A stretch of DNA of 64,000 nt from Streptomyces fulvorobeus. Lineage in GTDB: Bacteria > Actinomycetota > Actinomycetes > Streptomycetales > Streptomycetaceae. Below, piece by piece: positions 57,533 to 64,000 of the stretch. The stretch covers positions 5,828,001 to 5,892,000 of the forward strand of contig NZ_BLWC01000001.1 in the NCBI RefSeq assembly GCF_013167895.1. The letters run 5' to 3'. A model generated the notes under the pieces. That model had not been told where the DNA came from, made no database searches, and saw nothing but the letters and a program-made list of their open reading frames with translations. How positions within the stretch are numbered: position 1 is the stretch's first letter; every line of letters starts with the position of its first letter. Both the position numbers and the translations under genes were made by a program.

Positions 57533-58687
57533 TCAGAGGACCGGGTCGAGTAGGGAGTCGAACGCGGGAAGCAGGTCCCGCCACGACTCACGTCCGGCCC
57601 CGTACTCGTCGTCGGTGAGCAGACAGGACTCCAGCAGCGCCGTGAGGCCGTCGCGGTCGAGCCCGGGGGAGACGAAGACGAGGTGCTGGCAGCAGTCCCC
57701 GTGCACCGGGTGCCAGTCGAGCGCGGCGGCGGCCTGCCGGAAGGGCGGCACCATGTCCCAGGCGGCGTCCGGCAGGGAGGCGAGCCAGGGGCCGGTGTTC
57801 TCGACGCAGAGGGCGCCACCGGCCGCGTCCCAGGAGAGGAGCGTGTCGGGCCGGTCGGCGAGCCAGAAACGGCCCCGGCTCCGGGCCGCCGCACAGCTCA
57901 GATCCTCAAGCGCCGCGTACAGCCGCTCGGGGTGGAAGGGGCGGTGCCTGCGCCACACGAGCGTGCTCACCCCCGACTCCTCCGCGTCCTGGGGAAGCAG
58001 CGCACAGGCGGGATGCTGGGCGGCGCCGGCCGCCTCGACGTCGAATCCGGCGAGGGCGAGTGCCGTCAGGGTGTCCGACCCGGCCGCCGCCTGCCGCGCC
58101 GTGGGATGCAGTTGTCCGATCAGCGCGCGGTCCTCCTCGCTCGCGTCCCCGCTGTCCACGAGCGCGATGACGGACGCGTACTCCAACTGGCGTGCCCAGG
58201 TGTCCCCGACGGTGCGCCGGTCGCCCGCCGCCGCTGCCAGTCCGGCCTCCGCCAGGTCGTCGCCGTTGGCCAGGTAGGGCAGCACGAGTGCCGGGTCGAC
58301 CGCGGTGACGACGCTTCTCACCTCGGCGCACCCCTGTCCGTGGGCGGCGATCACCTCGGCCATGGCCTTCGGCTCGACGGAGTCCCAGAGTTCGAGGACG
58401 GCGAGGGAGGTGAGTCCTCCGGCCGCCAGGCGCTCCAGTTCCGGGACCAGGTCCGCGCGCAGCGCGCAGCAGGCGCAGTCGTTGACGAGTGGAGCCTCGC
58501 CGCCGGACTGCTCGCCCGAGGAGTCGCGGATGGTCCTGCGTACGGTTCCTTCGCCGGCCGTCGTCAGGTCGTGGTGCAGGGCGACGCTGTGCGGAACACT
58601 TCTGAGCAGCCCTTCCACCACCTCGCGCCGGGCATCGGAGTGCAGACCGCCGACGATGACGACGGGCAGCTTCTGGCCGCGCTCCAT
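57533..58687 (-). CDS. COG0523/CobW-like protein with degenerate P-loop
   Basis: 384 aa; ATG 58687 in a TGATG overlap with rpmE (GTG 58690 possible). The COG0523 metal site is present as NDCACCALR (CxCC), and the C-terminal CobW_C region is present. But the usual GxxGxGKT is replaced by VVGGLHSDARREVVEG, so GTP binding may be lost. Members of this group deliver zinc under starvation; context within a Zur operon agrees. Confidence 0.8.
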   Translation of the reverse strand: MERGQKLPVVIVGGLHSDARREVVEGLLRSVPHSVALHHDLTTAGEGTVRRTIRDSSGEQSGGEAPLVNDCACCALRADLVPELERLAAGGLTSLAVLELWDSVEPKAMAEVIAAHGQGCAEVRSVVTAVDPALVLPYLANGDDLAEAGLAAAAGDRRTVGDTWARQLEYASVIALVDSGDASEEDRALIGQLHPTARQAAAGSDTLTALALAGFDVEAAGAAQHPACALLPQDAEESGVSTLVWRRHRPFHPERLYAALEDLSCAAARSRGRFWLADRPDTLLSWDAAGGALCVENTGPWLASLPDAAWDMVPPFRQAAAALDWHPVHGDCCQHLVFVSPGLDRDGLTALLESCLLTDDEYGAGRESWRDLLPAFDSLLDPVL

Positions 58688-58941
58688 CACCGGCCCTCAC
58701 GGCGGCCGTAGCGGCGCTCGAACCGTTCCACGCGGCCGGCGGTGTCCAGGACCCGGGCCGTGCCGGTGTAGAAGGGGTGACTCGCGGAGGAGATCTCCAC
58801 GTCGACGACCGGGTAGGTGTGGCCGTCCTCCCACTCGACGGTGCGCTCGCTGGTGAGGGTCGAACGGGTGAGGAAGGCGAAGTCTGCGGCCTTGTCGCGG
58901 AAGACGACGGGGCCGTACGAGGGGTGGATTCCGGGCTTCAT
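58687..58941 (-). CDS. rpmE: 50S ribosomal protein L31 type B
   Basis: 84 aa. MKPGIHPSYGPVVFRDKAAD and SSASHPFYTGTARVLDTAGR are typical of type B L31, without the CxxC zinc pair of type A. Replaces the zinc form when zinc is low. Confidence 0.93.
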   Translation of the reverse strand: MKPGIHPSYGPVVFRDKAADFAFLTRSTLTSERTVEWEDGHTYPVVDVEISSASHPFYTGTARVLDTAGRVERFERRYGRREGR

Positions 58942-58969
58942 GGTGAGGTCCTTCGGATGGAGGCGGGGA

Positions 58970-59134
58970 TCAGCGTTCTTCGCGGAAGTCGACGTGCCGG
59001 CGAACCATGGGGTCGAACTTGCGCAGCACGAGCCGGTCGGGATCGTTCCGCCGGTTCTTGCGGGTGACGTAGGTGTAGCCCGTGCCCGCGGTGGAGCGGA
59101 GCTTGATGATCGGGCGTAGTTCGTTGCGTGCCAT
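58970..59134 (-). CDS. rpmG: 50S ribosomal protein L33 (zinc-free)
   Basis: 54 aa: MARNELRPIIKLRSTAGTGY, KNRRNDPDRLVLRKFDPMVR. No Cys, so the C-minus form. First gene behind the Zur box. Confidence 0.9.
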   Translation of the reverse strand: MARNELRPIIKLRSTAGTGYTYVTRKNRRNDPDRLVLRKFDPMVRRHVDFREER

Positions 59135-59147
59135 GACGGAGACTATA

Positions 59148-59162
59148 TGGGAATGATTACCA
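59148..59162 (-). promoter_or_regulatory. Zur box
   Basis: TGGGAATGATTACCA matches the actinobacterial Zur pattern TGNNAATGATTNNCA, 14 bp before rpmG. Zinc-bound Zur would block this promoter; starvation releases it. Confidence 0.82.
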
Positions 59163-59301
59163 TGTTCAAAAGGGGCGGCGAGGTGGGTGGGCGGTCCCGC
59201 ACTGGTGGGAAACGTGCTGAGGGGGAGGGCGGGGCCCAGGTCACGGGCCTGGCCGGAGCTGGTCCCGGACCACTGTCAGTGGCGTCGGATAGCTTCGCCC
59301 C

Positions 59302-61575
59302 ATGACGACTCCTGAGACGACTTCAGCCGACAACCACCACGTCATCCAGGTGCGTGGCGCACGTGAGAACAACCTCGCCGACCTGTCGCTGGACATCCCC
59401 AAGCGCCGGCTCACGGTGTTCACCGGGGTCTCGGGGTCCGGCAAGTCCTCACTCGTCTTCGGCACCATCGCCGCGGAGTCCCAGCGGTTGATCAACGAGA
59501 CGTACACCGCGTTCGTCCAGTCGTTCATGCCGAGCCTGGGGCGGCCCGATGTCGACGCGTTGCACAACCTGAGCGCCGCCATCGTGGTGGACCAGGAGCG
59601 GATGGGGGCCAACTCCCGCTCCACGGTCGGCACAGTCACCGACGCGTACACCATGCTGCGGATCGTTTTCTCGCGCCTGGGCACGCCCCGCATCGGTACG
59701 TCGGCAGCCTTCAGCTTCAACCTGCCCGAAGGCATGTGCCCGAGGTGCGAAGGGGCCGGTCAGGTGTCGGACATCGACATCGACCAGCTGGTCGACCGGG
59801 AGAAGTCACTGAACGACGGAGCCATCACCGTCCCCAACTTCGCGGTGGACTCCTGGTACTGGCAGATCATGGCCCACTCCGGTTTCTACGACCCGGACAA
59901 GAAGCTCAAGGACTTCACCGAGCGGGAGTGGGCGGATTTCCTCCACAAGCCGCAGACCAAGGTGAAGGTGGGCAGCAACAACTTCACCTATGAGGGCCTT
60001 GTCCTGAAGGTGCAGCGGACCATGCTCAGCAAGGACCGCGACGCCATGCAGTCCCACATCGGGGCCTTCGTGGACCGTGCCGTGGTCTTCCGTGACTGCC
60101 CCGACTGCGCAGGCGCCCGGCTGACGGCCGCGGCCCTGTCGTCGAGGATCGACGGGGTGAACATCGCGGAGTGCTCCGCCATGCAGATCAGCGACCTGGC
60201 CCAGTTCGTGCGGAAGATCGACGATCCGGGCGTCGCGCCCCTGCTGGCCGGTCTGCGGGACCTGCTGGACTCGCTCGTCGAGATCGGCCTCGGCTACCTC
60301 AGCCTCGACCGTCCCGCCGGCACGCTCTCCGGCGGCGAGGCCCAGCGGGTGAAGATGGTGCGACACCTCGGTTCCAGCCTGACGGACGTCACGTACGTCT
60401 TCGACGAGCCGACCATCGGTCTCCATCCCCACGACATCCAGCGGATGAACGCGCTGCTGCTGCGGCTGCGCGACAAGGGCAACACGGTTCTCGTCGTCGA
60501 GCACAAGCCCGAGGTGATCTCCATAGCCGACCATGTCGTCGATCTCGGCCCCGGTGCGGGCACCGACGGCGGACAGATCTGCTACAGCGGCGACGTACCG
60601 GGCCTGCGCGCATCCGGCACCCTGACCGGACGGCATCTGGAACACCGGGCGGGCCTGCGGAGCACCGTGCGTGAACCGCACGGGAGGCTGTCCATCAAGG
60701 GCGCCGACCTGCACAACCTCCAGGACGTGAGCGTCGACATCCCGCTCGGGGTCCTGACCGTGGTCACGGGGGTCGCCGGATCGGGCAAGAGCTCGCTGAT
60801 CCACGGCAGTCTGCCCGCGGGGCAGGGCGTGGTGGTCGCGGACCAGTCGCCCATCCGTGGCTCACGGCGCTCGAACCCGGCGACGTACACGGGTCTGCTC
60901 AACCCGATCCGCACGGCTTTCGCCAAGGCCAACGGCGTCAAGCCCGCTCTCTTCAGCGCCAACTCGGAGGGCGCCTGCTCCAAGTGCAACGGCCTTGGGC
61001 TCATCTACACCGACCTCGCCATGATGGCGGGAGTGGCGTCGGTGTGCGAGGAGTGCGAGGGCAAGCGCTTCACCCCCGAGGTGCTCACCTACACCCTGGA
61101 CGGCCGGAACATCAGCGAGGTGCTGGGAATGTCGGTGGCGGAGGCCCACGACTTCTTCCCCTCCGGCCAGGCGCACGCCGTCCTCGGGCGGCTGCGTGAC
61201 GTCGGACTCGGCTACATCCGGCTCGGGCAGCCGCTCAACACGCTCTCCGGCGGGGAGCGCCAGCGTCTCAAGCTGGCCATCCACATGGCCGAGAAGGCGG
61301 CGACGTACGTGCTCGACGAGCCGACCACAGGGCTCCACATGGCGGACGTGGACCAGCTGCTCGCCCTGCTCGACCGGCTGGTGGACGCGGGCAACACCGT
61401 CATCGTCATCGAGCACCACCAGGCTGTGATGGCCCACGCGGACTGGCTCATCGACCTCGGGCCCGGGGCCGGCCACGACGGGGGCCGTGTGGTGTTCGAA
61501 GGAACACCGGCGGATCTGGTGGCCCAGGGCGGCACACTCACCGCACGGCATCTGCGGGAGTACGTAGCGGGCTGA
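59302..61575 (+). CDS. UvrA-like ABC ATPase, short (DrrC-type)
   Basis: 757 aa with two ATP sites, GVSGSGKSSLV and GVAGSGKSSLI, two LSGGE signatures, and zinc Cys pairs CPRCEG, CPDC, CSKCNG, CEEC. Lacks the UvrB-binding region of UvrA proper. Similar in size to DrrC, which protects producers from DNA-binding drugs. A repair or drug-resistance role is inferred. Confidence 0.85.
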   Translation: MTTPETTSADNHHVIQVRGARENNLADLSLDIPKRRLTVFTGVSGSGKSSLVFGTIAAESQRLINETYTAFVQSFMPSLGRPDVDALHNLSAAIVVDQERMGANSRSTVGTVTDAYTMLRIVFSRLGTPRIGTSAAFSFNLPEGMCPRCEGAGQVSDIDIDQLVDREKSLNDGAITVPNFAVDSWYWQIMAHSGFYDPDKKLKDFTEREWADFLHKPQTKVKVGSNNFTYEGLVLKVQRTMLSKDRDAMQSHIGAFVDRAVVFRDCPDCAGARLTAAALSSRIDGVNIAECSAMQISDLAQFVRKIDDPGVAPLLAGLRDLLDSLVEIGLGYLSLDRPAGTLSGGEAQRVKMVRHLGSSLTDVTYVFDEPTIGLHPHDIQRMNALLLRLRDKGNTVLVVEHKPEVISIADHVVDLGPGAGTDGGQICYSGDVPGLRASGTLTGRHLEHRAGLRSTVREPHGRLSIKGADLHNLQDVSVDIPLGVLTVVTGVAGSGKSSLIHGSLPAGQGVVVADQSPIRGSRRSNPATYTGLLNPIRTAFAKANGVKPALFSANSEGACSKCNGLGLIYTDLAMMAGVASVCEECEGKRFTPEVLTYTLDGRNISEVLGMSVAEAHDFFPSGQAHAVLGRLRDVGLGYIRLGQPLNTLSGGERQRLKLAIHMAEKAATYVLDEPTTGLHMADVDQLLALLDRLVDAGNTVIVIEHHQAVMAHADWLIDLGPGAGHDGGRVVFEGTPADLVAQGGTLTARHLREYVAG

Positions 61576-61704
61576 GGCGTACGACGGCTGCCGGTCCGAC
61601 GCTTCCGTAGGCAGGGGGGGCGGTTTCCGCTCCCCCCGAACGGCGAGCCAAGCGCGAATCCGTACATTCGGTGTAATTCTCGCCCAGTGGGTACGAGTAT
61701 GGGT

Positions 61705-61926
61705 ATGAGCACTGGAAATCCCGACCCTGATCCGCGCAACACACCCGGCCTGGACTCCGGAGGAGGCGTCCCTGTCGGCGACACACCTCCGGCCGAAGGC
61801 AGCACATCCGAGGCGGGGCCGAGGAACGAACCACCCAGGGGATGGGCGAAGGGGCCTCTCATCGCCATCCTCGTCCTGGCGGTGGTGGTAGCGGCCTTCT
61901 TCCTCGTCTACGCCATCCTCATCTGA
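61705..61926 (+). CDS. Small tail-anchored membrane protein (DUF6480-like)
   Basis: 73 aa. MSTGNPDPDPRNTPGLDSGG, Pro/Gly-rich, then one membrane helix PLIAILVLAVVVAAFFLVYA. Matches the layout of Streptomyces DUF6480. Start uncertain (GTG 61687 and ATG 61699 in frame). Confidence 0.65.
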   Translation: MSTGNPDPDPRNTPGLDSGGGVPVGDTPPAEGSTSEAGPRNEPPRGWAKGPLIAILVLAVVVAAFFLVYAILI

Positions 61927-61983
61927 GAGGCACTGCCACTGACCGTGTGACCGTGTGACCGGAGGGCGGCGGGGTGGCCGGTG

Positions 61984-62379
61984 TCAGGGCCGGTACCGCA
62001 GGGGATGATCGGCTGGTACCTCGGTGAGCACGATCCGGTGACCGTCAGGATCGGCGATCCACATCTCGATGAGGCCCCAGGGTTCCCGCAGGGGTGGCCG
62101 CAGCACCTCCACCCCTTGGCCCGCCAGCTCCCGGTGAGCCGCCTCGCAGTCGTCCACCTGCATCCAGAGGCGTATGTTCCCAGTCGGTGGGTCGTCCGCA
62201 CGGTTCGACTTCCCGGACAGTTCAAGGAAGCCCCCGCCGAGAAAGTAGACGGTTCCCCTCTCCTGGCCGGTGCCGAACTCGCGGTACACGGCCAGACCAA
62301 GGGCGTTTCCGTAGAAGTCACGGGATGCCTGCGGGTCACGGGGACGCAGCAGCACCCGGCTGCTCAGTACTTGCACCAT
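61984..62379 (-). CDS. VOC-family (glyoxalase-like) protein
   Basis: 131 aa. RVLLRPRDPQASRDFYGNAL and MQVDDCEAAHRELAGQGVEV, ending IADPDGHRIVLTEVPADHPL. Two VOC halves. Substrate unknown. Confidence 0.82.
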   Translation of the reverse strand: MVQVLSSRVLLRPRDPQASRDFYGNALGLAVYREFGTGQERGTVYFLGGGFLELSGKSNRADDPPTGNIRLWMQVDDCEAAHRELAGQGVEVLRPPLREPWGLIEMWIADPDGHRIVLTEVPADHPLRYRP

Positions 62380-62447
62380 GAACACGACCCTACGCCGGTC
62401 TCCTGCCATCGGTGCGGAGTTCCCCACCCGGCGCGTGAGTCCTCGGG

Positions 62448-63047
62448 TCAGAGGACCTGGCCACAGATGAGATTCCAGCGTTCGCTGCGCCCGCTGAGCT
62501 CGGTGAGGGTCAGGGGCGCCACGTCGAGGCGCCAGAACGCCGCCGGGGGCAGACCGAGCCCGTGAACGACCGCGGCCCGTACGGCAGCCGGCTCCACCAC
62601 AGCGAGTACCCGGCCGCCGCCTTGCCCCAGACCGTCGAGCCATCCACCGACCCGGGCGGAGAAGCCGGTCAGCGACTCGCCGCCGTGCGGGGCGGCATCC
62701 GGGTCGGCCAGCCAGGCGGCCACGCCCTCCGGCTCGCTCCCGCTCACTTCGGACAGGCGCTTCCCGGCCCAGCGTCCCATGTCCCAGTCGGCAAGGGCGG
62801 GTTCGCAGACGGGGCGGAGCCCTAGTGCCTCGGCGGTCCGGAGGCAGCGCGTGGAGCTGCCGCTCAGGAAGAGATCCGCGTCGGGCACGCGGTCCGCGGC
62901 AGCTCGTGCCCGGCGTGTTCCGGCCTCGTCGAGGGGCGAGTGGAGGGGGGCGCCGGGAGGTGCGCCGGGGGGTGCGTCACTGCCGAACCTGGCCTCCCGC
63001 ATGGCTGAGTTCATCGCAGGCGCGATCAACATCACCCGTACCGTCAC
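62448..63047 (-). CDS. Histidine-phosphatase-fold protein with lost catalytic His
   Basis: 199 aa from GTG 63047. Fold pattern STRCLRTAEALGLRPVCEPA, MGRWAGKRL, DAAPHGGESLTGFSARVGGW. The usual N-terminal RHG is MLIAPAMNS here, and the second catalytic His region reads AVVEPAAVRAAVVH. Both catalytic His seem absent, so it may bind rather than cleave. Divergent from the cobalamin riboswitch and cbtBA, suggesting a cobalamin-linked role. Confidence 0.75.
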   Translation of the reverse strand: MTVRVMLIAPAMNSAMREARFGSDAPPGAPPGAPLHSPLDEAGTRRARAAADRVPDADLFLSGSSTRCLRTAEALGLRPVCEPALADWDMGRWAGKRLSEVSGSEPEGVAAWLADPDAAPHGGESLTGFSARVGGWLDGLGQGGGRVLAVVEPAAVRAAVVHGLGLPPAAFWRLDVAPLTLTELSGRSERWNLICGQVL

Positions 63048-63189
63048 AGTGTTCCCCACTCCGCGCCTCACTCCCTGTCCCACTGCTCCATGCCCCTCTC
63101 CGGCCTCCGGCCCGCACGGCATGCGACGTGGGGTGCCGGAGTCCGCCGGTCTGCCGATTGCACCATGGCGGTGCCCAGTCGCAGACGGT

Positions 63190-63315
63190 ATGGTCACGAT
63201 CACCATGACGAGGGTGGGACGGAAGCCGGTGAGAATCCGGCACGGTCGCGCCACTGTGAACTCGTACCCGTACCTGTGCGAGAAGTCAGACCCGGCACCG
63301 TCGTCTTAGGCACCA
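63190..63315 (+). promoter_or_regulatory. Cobalamin riboswitch
   Basis: Conserved parts of the AdoCbl element: GGAAGCCGGTGAGAATCCGG, then CGCGCCACTGTGA and GAAGTCAGACCC, in the normal order and spacing, ending about 40 nt before the cbtB start. Represses cobalt uptake genes when B12 is present. Confidence 0.9.
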
Positions 63316-63350
63316 CGATCGGGACGCGTGTTCCCACAGGAGGTTCTGCC

Positions 63351-63566
63351 ATGGCTCAGTCCGCTGCCACCACCACCGCCGTACCGGCCATCACCCCCAT
63401 CTCCCTGAGGACGCTCGCCCCTTGGGCGGCGTTCTTCGGCATTCTCATGCTCGTCCTGCTGTACTTCGCCGGTGCCGAGCAGGGGGCCATCTCCGTGATC
63501 GCCGGCGAGGGCGTGCACGAGTGGGTCCACGACGGCCGACACCTGCTCGGTTTCCCCTGCCACTGA
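63351..63566 (+). CDS. cbtB: CbtB, cobalt transporter small subunit
   Basis: 71 aa; AGGAGG before ATG. One membrane helix (WAAFFGILMLVLLYFAGAEQ) and a C-terminal metal motif VHEWVHDGRHLLGFPCH. With CbtA forms a B12-regulated cobalt importer. Confidence 0.9.
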   Translation: MAQSAATTTAVPAITPISLRTLAPWAAFFGILMLVLLYFAGAEQGAISVIAGEGVHEWVHDGRHLLGFPCH

Positions 63567-63592
63567 GAAACCGATAAGCAGGGGACGATCTC

Positions 63593-64000
63593 GTGAACTC
63601 CATATCTGTCAGAGCTCTGCTCGTACGCGGGATGCTGGCGGGCCTCGCGGCGGGCGCGCTCGCTCTCGTCGTCGCCTATTTCCTCGGCGAGTCCCAAGTG
63701 GACGCCGCTATCGCCCTGGAAGCGGCTCACCACCATGACCACGGTGGCGGCGAGGAGCTCGTCAGCCGCACGATGCAGGCCACCGGCGGACTCGCCACCG
63801 GCATCCTGGTGTTCGGTGTGGCGGTGGGCGGCATCGCCGCGCTCGTGTTCTGTTACGCGCTCGGCCGCATCGGCGCCTTCGGCCCACGGGCCACAGCCGC
63901 TCTGGTCGCAGGCGCCGCTCTGTTGACGGTGTACGTCGTGCCGTTCCTGAAGTATCCGGCGAACCCGCCGGCAGTCGGCGATCCCGGCACCATCGGCCGA
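63593..64000 (+). CDS. cbtA: CbtA, cobalt transporter subunit (3' partial)
   Basis: 136 codons visible from GTG 63593 to the window end. Membrane helices (RGMLAGLAAGALALVVAYFL and others) with a His loop EAAHHHDHGG, as in CbtA. Continues beyond the window. Same transcript as cbtB behind the riboswitch. Confidence 0.9.
   Translation, partial: MNSISVRALLVRGMLAGLAAGALALVVAYFLGESQVDAAIALEAAHHHDHGGGEELVSRTMQATGGLATGILVFGVAVGGIAALVFCYALGRIGAFGPRATAALVAGAALLTVYVVPFLKYPANPPAVGDPGTIGR

Noticed and set aside
1..64000. CRISPR array
   Set aside because: No regularly spaced direct repeats of suitable length were seen.

Overview
The window looks like a high-GC Streptomyces-type actinobacterium. It holds most of a phiC31-like siphovirus prophage (about 1 to 42.5 kb, visibly lower GC, dense small overlapping genes) joined to ordinary chromosome (about 42.55 kb to the end). 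The chromosomal part carries actinobacterial hallmarks: an egtABCD ergothioneine operon, a Zur-type operon of zinc-free ribosomal proteins, and a cobalamin riboswitch with cbtBA. The prophage left end, and any integrase, lie outside the window.

Prophage late part (1-10.8 kb): the end of a tape measure protein with peptidase and transglycosylase domains, a DUF5047-type tail protein, a tail protein with three repeated lectin-like modules, small tail proteins, an amidase endolysin, a holin-like protein and a tail fibre containing a glycerophosphodiesterase domain.

Prophage early and replication part (10.8-31 kb): dNMP kinase, SprT-like protease, Cas4-like nuclease, a long run of very small translationally coupled genes, a phiC31 Gp3-type recombination directionality factor, a resolvase-like nuclease, a primase-helicase and a family A DNA polymerase, with three freestanding HNH endonucleases.

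Prophage accessory part (31-42.5 kb): a sigma-factor-like protein, TerD, many small unknown genes, two tRNA-like elements, a nonsense-interrupted membrane gene, and XRE/TPR and GntR regulators near the chromosomal junction. The junction is marked by a dodecin gene cut off after 41 codons, which suggests integration inside dodecin.

Regulation: four nearly identical 39-bp promoter-like elements stand before the dNMP kinase, Cas4-like nuclease, directionality factor and sigma-like genes. Thirteen copies of an 18-bp palindrome (GCG-NN-AGTCGACT-NN-CGC) lie mostly between genes, like the dispersed operators of phiC31. A different 80-nt promoter-plus-leader cassette occurs three times at 34.8-37.3 kb. 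Together these look like an early regulon driven by a phage sigma factor, with a multi-operator repression system laid over it.

Chromosome (42.5-64 kb): orphan sugar-binding lipoprotein with a dre-like operator, deazaflavin-type nitroreductase, egtDCBA (three apparent single-base losses in C runs), PARG-like protein, MazF-like toxin, GH18 protein, a frameshifted AraC-type regulator, thioredoxin divergent from a flavoprotein disulfide reductase, VWA protein, VOC proteins, rpmG-rpmE-COG0523-rpsR behind a Zur box, a short UvrA paralogue, a degenerate histidine phosphatase and riboswitch-cbtB-cbtA.
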